NCBI RefSeq assembly: GCF_028682475.1
Contig: NZ_JANHLE010000032.1
Coordinates: forward strand, 1 to 61,501
Length of the DNA: 61,501 nucleotides
Origin: Pseudomonas putida
GTDB taxonomy: Bacteria > Pseudomonadota > Gammaproteobacteria > Pseudomonadales > Pseudomonadaceae
Direction: 5' to 3'
Under the pieces are notes generated by a model. The model was not told where the DNA came from. It searched no databases and saw only the letters and a program-made list of their open reading frames with translations. The position numbers were made by a program, and so were the translations under genes. Below, piece by piece: positions 34,943 to 45,464 of this stretch (its first letter is position 1; each line of letters opens with the position of its first letter).

Positions 34943-35953
34943 ATGGCGTTCAACATCCACAACCGTAACCTGCTGAGCCTGGAACACCACACCCCTCGCG
35001 AGTTGCGCTACCTGCTGGACCTGTCCCGCGACCTGAAACGTGCCAAATACACCGGCACCGAGCAGCAGCACCTCAAAGGCAACAACATTGCGCTGATTTT
35101 CGAGAAAACCTCGACCCGCACCCGTTGCGCTTTTGAAGTCGCCGCCTACGACCAGGGCGCCAACGTCACCTACATCGACCCCAACTCCTCGCAGATCGGC
35201 CACAAAGAAAGCATGAAGGACACCGCCCGTGTCCTCGGCCGTATGTATGACGCCATCGAATACCGTGGCTTCAAACAGGAAATCGTCGAAGAGCTGGCCA
35301 AGTTCGCCGGCGTACCGGTGTTCAACGGTCTGACCGATGAATACCACCCTACCCAGATGATCGCCGACGTGCTGACCATGCGTGAGCACGCCGACAAGCC
35401 GATCCACGAGATCAGCTACTGCTACCTGGGCGACGCGCGTAACAACATGGGCAACTCGCTGCTGCTGGTCGGCTCCAAGCTCGGTATGGACGTGCGTATC
35501 TGCGCGCCGAAAGCGCTGTGGCCACATGACGACCTGGTTGCCCGCTGCAAAGGTTACGCGGAGGAAAGCGGTGCCCGCATCACTCTGACCGAAGACCCGA
35601 AAGCGGCGGTCAAGGGCGTTGACTTCATCCACACCGACGTCTGGGTATCGATGGGCGAGCCGGTTGAAGCCTGGGCCGAACGTATCCAGCAACTGCTGCC
35701 GTACCAGGTCAACGCCGAGCTGATGAAAGCCACCGGCAACCCACGTACCAAGTTCATGCACTGCCTGCCGGCGTTCCACAACTCCGACACCAAGGTCGGC
35801 AAACAGATCGCTGAACAGTATCCACACCTGAAGAACGGCATCGAAGTCACCGATGACGTGTTCGAGTCGCCAGCCTGCATCGCCTTCGAGCAAGCGGAAA
35901 ACCGCATGCACACCATCAAGGCAATCCTGGTTTCGACCCTGGCAGACCTGTAA
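34943..35953 (+). CDS. arcB: Catabolic ornithine carbamoyltransferase
   Basis: 336-residue enzyme that, in this pathway, splits citrulline with phosphate to ornithine and carbamoyl phosphate. Carbamoyl-phosphate binding FEKTSTRTRCAFE (about 53-65), HPTQ (about 134) and the ornithine motif HCLPAFHN (about 273-280) are present. The length and start MAFNIHNRNLLSLEHHTP fit the catabolic type. Third gene of arcDABC. Confidence 0.96.
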   Translation: MAFNIHNRNLLSLEHHTPRELRYLLDLSRDLKRAKYTGTEQQHLKGNNIALIFEKTSTRTRCAFEVAAYDQGANVTYIDPNSSQIGHKESMKDTARVLGRMYDAIEYRGFKQEIVEELAKFAGVPVFNGLTDEYHPTQMIADVLTMREHADKPIHEISYCYLGDARNNMGNSLLLVGSKLGMDVRICAPKALWPHDDLVARCKGYAEESGARITLTEDPKAAVKGVDFIHTDVWVSMGEPVEAWAERIQQLLPYQVNAELMKATGNPRTKFMHCLPAFHNSDTKVGKQIAEQYPHLKNGIEVTDDVFESPACIAFEQAENRMHTIKAILVSTLADL

Positions 35954-35960
35954 CCCCTCT

Positions 35961-36031
35961 GTAGGAGCGGGCTTGCCCCGCGATGCGATGTACCTGACAC
36001 AGCGCATTCGCGGGGCAAGCCCGCTCCCACA
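35961..36031. repeat. REP pair inside the arc operon
   Basis: Opposed REP copies between arcB and arcC. A stem here could lower arcC message relative to arcA and arcB. Confidence 0.9.
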
Positions 36032-36066
36032 AGGTGGCTTCTCTCTTTCCTAGAAGGACACTCATC

Positions 36067-36999
36067 ATGCGTATCGTTGTTGCATTGGGCGGTAACGCCC
36101 TGCTGCGCCGTGGCGAACCCATGACTGCGGACAATCAGCGCGCCAATATCCGCATCGCCACCGAGCAGATCGCCAAGATCCATCCGGGCAACGAACTGGT
36201 CATCGCCCACGGCAATGGCCCGCAAGTCGGCCTGCTGTCGCTGCAGGCGCAATCCTACAAGCCGGACGAAGCCTATCCGCTGGACGTCCTCGGCGCTGAA
36301 ACCGAAGGCATGATCGGCTACATCATCGAGCAAGAGCTGGGTAACCTGCTGGCTTTCGAAGTGCCGTTCGCGACCTTGCTGACCCAGGTTGAAGTCGATG
36401 GCAAAGACCCGGCTTTCAAAGACCCGACCAAGTTCATCGGGCCGGTCTATAGCAAAGAAGACGCCGAGCGCCTGGCCAAGGAAAAGGGCTGGGTGGTCAA
36501 ACCCGACGGCGACAAATTCCGTCGCGTAGTTGCAAGTCCGCGACCAAAACGGATTTTTGAAATTCGCCCGATTACCTGGCTGCTGGAAAAAGGCACCGTG
36601 GTGATCTGTGCCGGTGGCGGTGGCATCCCGACCATCTACGACGACAGCGGCAAGGTTCTCAGTGGCGTAGAAGCGGTAATCGATAAAGACCTCTGCTCGT
36701 CCTTGCTGGCTCAACAGCTGAAGGCTGACCTGCTGGTAATCGCCACCGACGTCGATGCCGCTTACATCGACTGGGGCAAGCCAACCCAGAAAGCCGTCGC
36801 CGAGGCTCACCCTGACGAACTGGAGCGCCTTGGTTTTGCCGCCGGTTCCATGGGTCCGAAGGTACAGGCCGCGTGTGAATTTGCCCGTGAAACCGGCAAA
36901 GTCGCGGTCATCGGTTCACTGTCCGATATCGAAGGAATCGTCCAGGGCACCAAAGGTACCCGTGTCACTACGGCCAAGCCTGGAATAAGCTACCGTTGA
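36067..36999 (+). CDS. arcC: Carbamate kinase
   Basis: 310-residue kinase that makes ATP from carbamoyl phosphate and ADP, the energy-yielding step. It shows VVALGGNALLRRGEP at the N-terminus, AHGNGPQVGLL (about 53-63), and VICAGGGGIPTIYDD (about 179-193). AAGGA lies 8 bases before the ATG at 36067. Last arc gene, closed by a terminator. Confidence 0.96.
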   Translation: MRIVVALGGNALLRRGEPMTADNQRANIRIATEQIAKIHPGNELVIAHGNGPQVGLLSLQAQSYKPDEAYPLDVLGAETEGMIGYIIEQELGNLLAFEVPFATLLTQVEVDGKDPAFKDPTKFIGPVYSKEDAERLAKEKGWVVKPDGDKFRRVVASPRPKRIFEIRPITWLLEKGTVVICAGGGGIPTIYDDSGKVLSGVEAVIDKDLCSSLLAQQLKADLLVIATDVDAAYIDWGKPTQKAVAEAHPDELERLGFAAGSMGPKVQAACEFARETGKVAVIGSLSDIEGIVQGTKGTRVTTAKPGISYR

Positions 37000-37006
37000 T
37001 GCAGTT

Positions 37007-37031
37007 GGGCGGACAGAAGGTCCGCCCTTTT
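37007..37031 (+). terminator. Terminator of arcDABC
   Basis: GGGCGGAC and GTCCGCCC form a perfect 8-base stem with a short AGAAG loop, followed by TTTT. Confidence 0.9.
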
Positions 37032-37052
37032 CAACCTCCAGAGGAGCCTGCC

Positions 37053-37415
37053 ATGGCCACGTTCGCCCCCGGTCAATTGCACATCGAGCGCCATGCGCTG
37101 ACTAAAGACGATGTCAGTTACGACATCACCCTCAATTACGAACTCTTCACCGATTCGAAAAAAGGCAAAGGCATGCAGTTCACCATGCATGGCTCGATTC
37201 AAGGCAAAGACTTGAAGGAGACCTTCTTCCTGCCCAAAGAGGAAGCGTATAACTTCGCCAGCAACGTCACCAAAATCGCAGAAAAGTACGGTATTCCCAA
37301 ACACCTGAGCAACATCGGTTCCGTGCACAAGCACTACGACCTGATGTTCGAAGATATTCGTGTTCAACTGAACATGAAATCCGGCGATCCCATCAAGCCA
37401 GAACATTTCGAGTAA
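37053..37415 (+). CDS. Conserved small protein, DUF5064-like
   Basis: 120 residues, soluble, with alternating charged and aromatic residues and no signal peptide. It resembles the small Pseudomonas family I recall as DUF5064 (start MATFAPGQLHIERHAL); no function is known. GAGGAG lies 7 bases before the ATG at 37053, supporting the start over an upstream frame. It sits 21 bases after the arc terminator, so it may be read through from arcC or have a weak promoter of its own. Confidence 0.7.
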   Translation: MATFAPGQLHIERHALTKDDVSYDITLNYELFTDSKKGKGMQFTMHGSIQGKDLKETFFLPKEEAYNFASNVTKIAEKYGIPKHLSNIGSVHKHYDLMFEDIRVQLNMKSGDPIKPEHFE

Positions 37416-37428
37416 CCACTCGGACCTT

Positions 37429-37486
37429 ATCGCGGGGCAAGCCCGCTCCCACTCGATGCCTGTGGGAGCGGGCTTGCCCCGCGATT
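37429..37486. repeat. REP pair before gcsR
   Basis: Opposed REP copies with a short spacer (ACTCGATGCCT region), between the small protein and the regulator. Confidence 0.9.
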
Positions 37487-37530
37487 TAAGGCATACTTGC
37501 CATCTTCGGCAGCCTTGAACCCGTTCCCCC

Positions 37531-39039
37531 ATGCGCATCCACGTCAGCTTCATCGACCGCGTCGGCATCACCCAGGAAGTACTGGCCCTGCTCGGTGCCC
37601 GCAACCTCAACCTGGACGCCGTGGAGATGGTGCCGCCCAACGTTTACATCGACGCCCCGACCCTCAGCCCGCATGTCCTCGAAGAGCTGCACGACGCCCT
37701 GTTGAACGTGCGCGGTGTGCAATCGGTGCGGGTCGTCGACATCCTTCCCGGCCAGCGCCGCCACCTGCAGCTCGATGCCCTGCTTGCCGCCATGAGCGAC
37801 CCGGTCCTGGCCCTGGACAGCGCCGGTCACGTGCTGCTGGCCAACCCGGCGCTGGTGGCCCTGTGCGGTCAGGAGCCCTCGGATCGCTCGGTGGTCGATC
37901 TGTTTGACGACCCCGGCCTGCTTGAGGCGTTGATCGAACAGGGCTTTCGCCTGCCCATGCGCGAAGTGGTGCTCAACGGCCAGACCCTTTTGCTCGATGC
38001 CACCCCGATCACCAACGCCGGCGCCTTGCTGACCCTGTACCAGCCCAACCGCATCGGCGAACGGCTGTCGGCCTTGCACCACGATCACGCCGAAGGCTTC
38101 GATGCCCTGCTCGGCGACTCGCCGCCAATCCGCACCCTCAAGGCCCGCGCCCTGCGCGTCGCAGCCCTCGATGCACCGTTGCTGATTCATGGTGAAACCG
38201 GTACCGGCAAAGAGCTGGTAGCCCGCGCCTGCCACGCCATCAGCAGCCGCCACAGTGCGCCGTTCCTGGCGCTGAACTGTGCGGCATTGCCGGAAAACCT
38301 CGCCGAGAGCGAGCTGTTCGGCTATGCCCCAGGCGCCTTCACCGGTGCCCAGCGCGGCGGTAAACCGGGTCTGATGGAACTGGCCAACCAGGGCACGGTG
38401 TTCCTCGACGAGATCGGTGAAATGTCGCCGTACCTGCAAGCCAAGCTCCTGCGCTTTCTCAATGACGGCAGCTTCCGTCGGGTCGGTGGCGATCGCGAAG
38501 TAAAGGTCAATGTGCGGATCCTCAGCGCCACGCACCGCGACCTGGAAAAAATGGTCGCCGAGGGCAGTTTTCGCGAAGACCTGTTCTACCGCCTGAACGT
38601 GCTCAACCTGCAAGTGCCGCCGCTGCGCGAGCGCGGCCAGGACATCCTGCTGCTGGCCCGCTACTTCATGCAGCAGGCCTGCACCCAGATCCAGCGTCCG
38701 CTGTGCCGCCTGGCCCCGGGCACCTATCCGGCCCTGCTCGACAATCGCTGGCCGGGCAACGTGCGCCAGCTACAAAACGTCATCTTCCGTGCCGCGGCCA
38801 TTTGCGAAAGCAGTGTGGTCGACATCGGCGACCTGGACATCGCCGGTACCTCGGTAGCGCGCGGTCAGGATGGCGAGGTGGCGAGCCTGGAACAGGCCGT
38901 GAGTGATTTCGAGCGCGAGCTGCTGCTGCGTCTGTATGCCAGCTACCCCTCCACCCGCCAGTTGGCGGGGAGGTTGCAGACATCGCACACTGCCATTGCC
39001 CAGCGGTTGCGCAAATACGGCATTCCAGACAAGGCCTGA
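37531..39039 (+). CDS. gcsR: GcsR, TyrR-type sigma-54 activator of glycine cleavage genes
   Basis: 502-residue regulator. The ACT domain covers about 1-75 (MRIHVSFIDRVGITQEVL), a PAS domain about 80-180, the AAA+ domain about 195-430 with Walker A GETGTGKE (near 221), the sigma-54 contact loop GAFTGA (near 269), Walker B TVFLDEIGEM and WPGNVRQLQN, and a TyrR-type helix-turn-helix at the end (STRQLAGRLQTSHTAIAQRL). In P. aeruginosa the orthologue GcsR senses glycine and activates the gcv operon from three 18-base repeats. Here the gcv genes lie one gene downstream with matching repeats and a sigma-54 promoter, which supports the name. Confidence 0.88.
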   Translation: MRIHVSFIDRVGITQEVLALLGARNLNLDAVEMVPPNVYIDAPTLSPHVLEELHDALLNVRGVQSVRVVDILPGQRRHLQLDALLAAMSDPVLALDSAGHVLLANPALVALCGQEPSDRSVVDLFDDPGLLEALIEQGFRLPMREVVLNGQTLLLDATPITNAGALLTLYQPNRIGERLSALHHDHAEGFDALLGDSPPIRTLKARALRVAALDAPLLIHGETGTGKELVARACHAISSRHSAPFLALNCAALPENLAESELFGYAPGAFTGAQRGGKPGLMELANQGTVFLDEIGEMSPYLQAKLLRFLNDGSFRRVGGDREVKVNVRILSATHRDLEKMVAEGSFREDLFYRLNVLNLQVPPLRERGQDILLLARYFMQQACTQIQRPLCRLAPGTYPALLDNRWPGNVRQLQNVIFRAAAICESSVVDIGDLDIAGTSVARGQDGEVASLEQAVSDFERELLLRLYASYPSTRQLAGRLQTSHTAIAQRLRKYGIPDKA

Positions 39040-39193
39040 AGTGTTTGACCAAGGCCTCTTACCTACAGGCCAAAATCGCAAGGTTATTCAGAATTTTCCT
39101 AGCCGTAGAGCGCTGAAATTGCCCATAAACTCGCCTGCCCCAAAGGCGTCCCCAGGCAGTGTTCGCCTCTAATCAGAGCAAAGGGTAACCTGA

Positions 39194-40399
39194 ATGCTTG
39201 CACTCGATTTCTACGGCACACTCGTGGCCGCCTCCCTGGTACTTTTACTAGGGCGCGGGCTTGTTACACGCGTTGGTTTCTTGCGCACCTACAATATTCC
39301 CGAACCGGTAGCCGGGGGACTGGTAGTTGCCCTGCTGCTTCTCGGGCTGCGCGCCATGGAGCTGCAGGTGCAGTTTGATACTTCACTGCAAACGCCCTTG
39401 ATGCTGGCCTTTTTTGCCACCATCGGTTTGAGTGCCGATATCTCGAGTTTGCAGAAAGGCGGACGCATCGTCGGTATTTTCCTGCTGGCCGTCACCGGAC
39501 TGCTGCTGGTCCAGAATGCCATGGGCATTGCCCTGGCCAAGGCACTGGGGCTCGATCCCCTGATGGGCTTGCTGTCCGGCTCGATTTCCTTGTCGGGCGG
39601 CCACGGCACGGGCGCTGCGTGGGGCGCGACCTTCAGTGAGAACTACGGCCTGGCGTCCGCCAGTGAACTGGCACTGGCCGCTGCCACGTTTGGCCTGGTG
39701 CTGGGCGGGCTGATTGGCGGGCCGGTTGCCCGCCTGCTCATCAAGCGGGTCCAGACGCCCGGCATCGAGCATGAAATGCCCCGCGTGCCAAAGGGCTTTG
39801 AACAGCCGAACGAAGAGCGTTTGATAACGCCATTCACAATGATCGAAACCCTCGCGCTGATTGCGGTCAGCCTGATGGCAGGCAACCTCTTTAATAGCCT
39901 GCTCCACGGCAGCGCATTCGAATTGCCGACATTTGTTTGCGTCTTGTTTGTGGGTGTCCTGCTGCGCAACGGGCTTTCAATGTGTGGCGTGTATCAAGTA
40001 TTCGAGCGCGAAGTATCAGTATTGGGCAATGTCAGCCTGTCGCTGTTTCTAGCGATCGCACTGATGTCGCTCAAGCTATGGGACCTGGCTGCCCTGGCAT
40101 TGCCGTTCTTCATTCTTCTGGCTGCACAGACATTGGTCATGGCGCTGTTTGCGATATTCGTGACGTTCCGAATCATGGGAAGCAATTACGATGCGGCAGT
40201 GTTGGCAGCGGGGCATTGCGGGTTCGGACTGGGTGCAACGCCAACGGCCATCGCCAACATGCAAGCCGTGACGCAACGCTTCGGGCCTTCGCAGATCGCC
40301 TTCCTGGTCGTACCGATGGTCGGCGCGTTCTTCATCGACATCATCAATGTCATCGTGATCAAGCTGTACCTGGCGTTGCCATTCTTCGTCGCTGTCTGA
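39194..40399 (+). CDS. gltS: Sodium/glutamate symporter GltS
   Basis: 401-residue inner-membrane protein with about ten hydrophobic segments and two inverted pore motifs: SISLSGGHGTGAAWG (about 131-145) and AAGHCGFGLGATPTAIANM (about 338-356), typical of GltS. It imports glutamate with sodium. AAGGG lies about 9 bases before the ATG. It sits between gcsR and gcvH; co-transcription with gcsR is possible (154-base gap). Confidence 0.93.
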   Translation: MLALDFYGTLVAASLVLLLGRGLVTRVGFLRTYNIPEPVAGGLVVALLLLGLRAMELQVQFDTSLQTPLMLAFFATIGLSADISSLQKGGRIVGIFLLAVTGLLLVQNAMGIALAKALGLDPLMGLLSGSISLSGGHGTGAAWGATFSENYGLASASELALAAATFGLVLGGLIGGPVARLLIKRVQTPGIEHEMPRVPKGFEQPNEERLITPFTMIETLALIAVSLMAGNLFNSLLHGSAFELPTFVCVLFVGVLLRNGLSMCGVYQVFEREVSVLGNVSLSLFLAIALMSLKLWDLAALALPFFILLAAQTLVMALFAIFVTFRIMGSNYDAAVLAAGHCGFGLGATPTAIANMQAVTQRFGPSQIAFLVVPMVGAFFIDIINVIVIKLYLALPFFVAV

Positions 40400-40449
40400 A
40401 TGCCTGAGTTCGGGTTGAGGTCCTTGCGCAAACAACGCCGCGCAAGGAC

Positions 40450-40467
40450 TGTATCGAAAACGCTACA
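40450..40467 (+). promoter_or_regulatory. GcsR-like site 1
   Basis: TGTATCG-N4-CGCTACA, compared with TGTAACG-N4-CGTTCCG reported for P. aeruginosa GcsR. Same 18-base length and dyad layout. Confidence 0.65.
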
Positions 40468-40468
40468 C

Positions 40469-40486
40469 CGTAGCGAATTTGTTACA
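40469..40486 (+). promoter_or_regulatory. GcsR-like site 2
   Basis: CGTAGCG-N4-TGTTACA, one base after site 1. Dyad with the same outer GTA/TAC spacing, but its first base differs from the consensus. Confidence 0.5.
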
Positions 40487-40549
40487 CCCTCATTCAAGTC
40501 GCCATCTACAAGGGGTTGATCCTCCAAACCTTTTCGCTACCCGCCTATC

Positions 40550-40567
40550 TGTAGCGTTTTCATTCCA
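40550..40567 (+). promoter_or_regulatory. GcsR-like site 3
   Basis: TGTAGCG-N4-CATTCCA, exactly 100 bases downstream of site 1 and about 80 bases upstream of the sigma-54 promoter. Confidence 0.55.
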
Positions 40568-40630
40568 TTTAAATGTACGAATGATTACGAGAAATCTGTA
40601 ACTTACTGATTTATAAGCACTTTTTGATAC

Positions 40631-40646
40631 TGGCCGCATTTTTGCT
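40631..40646 (+). promoter_or_regulatory. Sigma-54 promoter of the gcv operon
   Basis: TGGCCGCATTTTTGCT has GG (40632-40633) and GC (40644-40645) separated by 10 bases, as required for -24/-12 promoters. Transcription would start near 40657, about 55 bases before gcvH. Confidence 0.75.
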
Positions 40647-40711
40647 AAGGGAACCTCAACCCAAGAGCGCGAACACATCGCGCCCAACGCCCTGCTTCCC
40701 GAGGATTCCCC

Positions 40712-41095
40712 ATGAGCGAGTTGCGTTTCACTGAAGATCACGAATGGCTGCGCGTCGAAGCCGACGGCAGTGTCACCGTGGGCATCACCGCCTTTGCCCA
40801 GAACGCCTTGGGCGATGTGGTTTTTGTGCAACTGCCGGAGCTGCAAAGCTACGACCAGGGCGCAGAAGCGTCGACCGTTGAATCGGTAAAGGCTGCCAGC
40901 GGCGTGTACATGCCGTTGAGCGGTGAAGTCGTCGCAGTCAACGACAAACTCGAAGGCAACCCTGAGCTGGTCAACGAAGATCCGCTGGGTGACGGCTGGT
41001 TCTTCCGCTTCATTCCAGCCGATGCCGGCGCCGTCGCGCAATTGCTCGACCAGGACGCCTACGACCGCCTGATCAAAGCCAACGCTGACGCCTGA
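40712..41095 (+). CDS. gcvH: Glycine cleavage system H protein
   Basis: 127-residue lipoyl carrier that shuttles the aminomethyl group between the P, T and L proteins. Lipoyl lysine is in STVESVKAASGVYMPLSG (Lys about 63). FTEDHEWLRVE at the N-terminus and the C-terminal helix are typical. First gene of gcvH-gcvP-sdaA-gcvT behind a sigma-54 promoter; gcvP follows after 9 bases. Confidence 0.96.
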   Translation: MSELRFTEDHEWLRVEADGSVTVGITAFAQNALGDVVFVQLPELQSYDQGAEASTVESVKAASGVYMPLSGEVVAVNDKLEGNPELVNEDPLGDGWFFRFIPADAGAVAQLLDQDAYDRLIKANADA

Positions 41096-41104
41096 GGACT
41101 CGCC

Positions 41105-43960
41105 ATGACCATCAACCTCGGCACTGCCAACGAATTCATCGCCCGTCATATCGGCCCGCGCCAGGCTGACGAGCAACACATGCTTGCCACCCTGGGTTTC
41201 GAATCCCTGGAAGCCATGAGCGCCGCCGTCATTCCTGACAGCATCAAGGGCACCAGCGTGCTGGAACTGGGCGAAGGGCAAAGCGAAGCCGACGCGCTGG
41301 CGTCGCTCAAGGCCATCGCGGGTAACAATCAGCTGTTCAAGAGCTTCATCGGCCAGGGTTACTACAACTGCCATACCCCGGCACCGATCCTGCGCAACCT
41401 GTTGGAAAACCCGGCCTGGTACACCGCCTACACCCCGTACCAGCCAGAAATTTCCCAGGGCCGCCTGGAAGCCCTGCTGAACTTCCAGACCCTGATCAGC
41501 GACCTCACCGGCCTGCCGATCGCCAACGCCTCGCTGCTCGACGAAGCTACCGCTGCCGCCGAAGCCATGACCTTCTGCAAGCGCCTGAGCAAGAACAAGG
41601 GCAGCCACGCCTTCTTTGCCTCGGTGCATTGCCACCCGCAAACCCTCGACGTGCTGCGTACCCGTGCCGAGCCGCTGGGTATCGAAGTGGTGGTCGGCGA
41701 CGAGCGCGAGCTCGATGATGTCAGCGCCTTCTTCGGTGCCCTGCTGCAGTATCCGGCCAGCAATGGTGACGTGTTCGACTACAGCGAACTGGTCGCGCGC
41801 TTGCACGCGGCCAATGCCCTGGTCGCGGTTGCCGCCGACCTGCTGGCCCTGACCCTGCTGACCCCGCCTGGCGAATTCGGTGCCGACGTCGCCATCGGTA
41901 GCGCCCAGCGCTTCGGCGTCCCGCTGGGCTTCGGTGGCCCGCACGCGGCCTACTTCTCCACCCGTGACGCGTTCAAGCGCGACATGCCCGGCCGTCTGGT
42001 CGGCGTGTCGATCGACCGCTTCGGCAAGACCGCCCTGCGCCTGGCCATGCAGACCCGCGAGCAACACATCCGTCGCGAGAAAGCCACCAGCAACATCTGC
42101 ACCGCCCAGGTCCTGCTGGCCAACATCGCCAGCATGTACGCCGTCTACCACGGCCCGCAGGGCCTGAAGCAGATCGCCCAGCGTACCCACGCCCTGACCG
42201 CGATCCTCGCTGCTGGTCTCAAGCAGATCGGCGTCAATGTCGAAACCGCGGCGTTCTTCGACACCCTGACCCTGGTGACCGGCGATGCTACCGCCAGCCT
42301 GCACGACAAGGCTCGGGCCCTGCGCCTCAACCTGCGCCAGATCGATGCCCAACGTCTGGGCCTGTCGCTGGACGAAACCAGCACCCAGGCTGACGTCGAA
42401 GCGCTGTGGCAGCTGTTTGCCGGTGGCAAAACCGTTCCTGCATTCAGCACCCTGGCGGCCAGTGTTCAGGCGCAACTGCCTGCCGCCCTGCTGCGCCAGT
42501 CGGCGATCCTCGAGCACCCGGTGTTCAACCGCTACCACAGCGAAACCGAGCTGATGCGCTACCTGCGCCGCCTGGCCGACAAGGACCTGGCGCTGGACCG
42601 CACCATGATCCCGCTGGGCTCGTGCACCATGAAGCTCAATGCCGCCAGCGAAATGATTCCGGTGACCTGGGCCGAATTCGGCAACCTGCACCCATTCGCG
42701 CCGGCCGAACAGAGCCAGGGCTACCAGCAACTGACCGATGAGCTGGAGGCCATGCTCTGCGCCGCCACCGGCTACGACGCCGTATCGCTGCAACCGAACG
42801 CCGGTTCCCAGGGTGAGTACGCCGGCCTGCTGGCCATTCGCGCCTACCACCAGAGCCGTGGCGACGCTCGCCGCGACATCTGCCTGATCCCGTCCTCGGC
42901 CCACGGCACCAACCCGGCCACCGCCCATATGGCCGGCATGCGCGTGGTGGTGACCGCCTGTGACGCCCGCGGCAACGTCGATATCGACGACCTGCGCGCC
43001 AAGGCCATCGAGCACCGCGAACACCTCGCGGCGCTGATGATCACCTACCCGTCGACCCATGGCGTGTTCGAAGAAGCCATCGGCGAAATCTGCGCGATCA
43101 TCCACGACAACGGCGGCCAGGTGTACATCGACGGCGCCAACATGAACGCCATGGTCGGCCTCTGTGCCCCAGGCAAGTTCGGTGGCGACGTTTCGCACCT
43201 GAACCTGCACAAGACCTTCTGCATTCCGCACGGCGGTGGCGGCCCGGGCGTCGGCCCGATCGGCGTCAAGTCGCACCTGGCGCCGTTCCTGCCAGGTCAC
43301 GCACACATGGACAACAAGCAGGGCGCAGTCTGCGCTGCACCGTTCGGCAGCGCCAGCATCCTGCCGATCACCTGGATGTACATCCGCATGATGGGTGGCG
43401 CCGGGCTCAAGCGTGCCTCGCAAATGGCGATTCTCAACGCCAACTACATCGCCCGCCGCCTGGAAGAGCACTATCCTGTGTTGTACACCGGCAGCAATGG
43501 CCTGGTGGCACACGAGTGCATCCTCGACCTGCGCACGCTCAAGGACAGCAGCGGCATCAGCGTCGACGACGTGGCCAAGCGCCTGATCGACTTCGGTTTC
43601 CACGCCCCGACCATGTCGTTCCCGGTGGCCGGTACGTTGATGATCGAACCGACCGAAAGCGAGTCTAAAGAAGAACTGGATCGCTTCTGCGAGGCCATGA
43701 TCCGCATCCGCGAAGAGATTCGCGCGGTGGAAAACGGCAGCCTGGACAAGGACGACAACCCGCTGAAGAACGCACCGCATACGGCTGCTGAAATTGCCGG
43801 TGAGTGGAGCCATCCCTACAGCCGCGAACAGGCGGTGTACCCGCTGGCGACGCTGGTAGAAGGCAAGTACTGGCCGCCGGTCGGTCGCGTCGACAACGTG
43901 TTTGGCGACCGTAACCTGGTGTGCGCCTGCCCGTCGATCGAGAGCTATCAGGACGTCTGA
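41105..43960 (+). CDS. gcvP: Glycine dehydrogenase (decarboxylating), P protein
   Basis: 951-residue pyridoxal-phosphate enzyme that decarboxylates glycine and passes the methylamine to GcvH. Both halves of the long bacterial type are present, with the cofactor lysine in HLNLHKTFCIPHGGGGPG (Lys about 705). It begins RHIGPRQADEQHMLATLGF, typical of the family. Nine bases after gcvH; a REP pair separates it from sdaA. Confidence 0.97.
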   Translation: MTINLGTANEFIARHIGPRQADEQHMLATLGFESLEAMSAAVIPDSIKGTSVLELGEGQSEADALASLKAIAGNNQLFKSFIGQGYYNCHTPAPILRNLLENPAWYTAYTPYQPEISQGRLEALLNFQTLISDLTGLPIANASLLDEATAAAEAMTFCKRLSKNKGSHAFFASVHCHPQTLDVLRTRAEPLGIEVVVGDERELDDVSAFFGALLQYPASNGDVFDYSELVARLHAANALVAVAADLLALTLLTPPGEFGADVAIGSAQRFGVPLGFGGPHAAYFSTRDAFKRDMPGRLVGVSIDRFGKTALRLAMQTREQHIRREKATSNICTAQVLLANIASMYAVYHGPQGLKQIAQRTHALTAILAAGLKQIGVNVETAAFFDTLTLVTGDATASLHDKARALRLNLRQIDAQRLGLSLDETSTQADVEALWQLFAGGKTVPAFSTLAASVQAQLPAALLRQSAILEHPVFNRYHSETELMRYLRRLADKDLALDRTMIPLGSCTMKLNAASEMIPVTWAEFGNLHPFAPAEQSQGYQQLTDELEAMLCAATGYDAVSLQPNAGSQGEYAGLLAIRAYHQSRGDARRDICLIPSSAHGTNPATAHMAGMRVVVTACDARGNVDIDDLRAKAIEHREHLAALMITYPSTHGVFEEAIGEICAIIHDNGGQVYIDGANMNAMVGLCAPGKFGGDVSHLNLHKTFCIPHGGGGPGVGPIGVKSHLAPFLPGHAHMDNKQGAVCAAPFGSASILPITWMYIRMMGGAGLKRASQMAILNANYIARRLEEHYPVLYTGSNGLVAHECILDLRTLKDSSGISVDDVAKRLIDFGFHAPTMSFPVAGTLMIEPTESESKEELDRFCEAMIRIREEIRAVENGSLDKDDNPLKNAPHTAAEIAGEWSHPYSREQAVYPLATLVEGKYWPPVGRVDNVFGDRNLVCACPSIESYQDV

Positions 43961-43967
43961 GGGCCTC

Positions 43968-44032
43968 ATCGCGGGGCAAGCCCGCTCCCACAGGATCACC
44001 ATCATCCCTGTGGGAGCGGGCTTGCCCCGCGA
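43968..44032. repeat. REP pair between gcvP and sdaA
   Basis: Opposed REP copies inside the gcv operon, with the spacer GGATCACCATCAT. Confidence 0.9.
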
Positions 44033-44060
44033 AACCCTTCACCACAACGAGGGTACGACC

Positions 44061-45437
<1,377 letters not shown>

Positions 45438-45464
45438 CACCCTCTAAAGCCCAAGGAGTCATCA

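Larger units (their letters stand above)
40400..40711 (+). promoter_or_regulatory. Regulatory region of the gcv operon
   Basis: 312 bases without a gene. It contains three GcsR-like repeats and a sigma-54 promoter, listed separately. No glycine riboswitch fold was recognised, which agrees with protein-based control. Confidence 0.75.

Noticed and set aside
40400..40711. Possible glycine riboswitch before gcvH
   Set aside because: No glycine aptamer pattern seen; instead activator repeats and a sigma-54 promoter explain control.
40490..44005. Minus-strand frame of 1171 codons opposite gcvH and gcvP
   Set aside because: Antisense shadow; low-complexity His/Gln/Val/Gly-rich product that spans a promoter region and two real genes.
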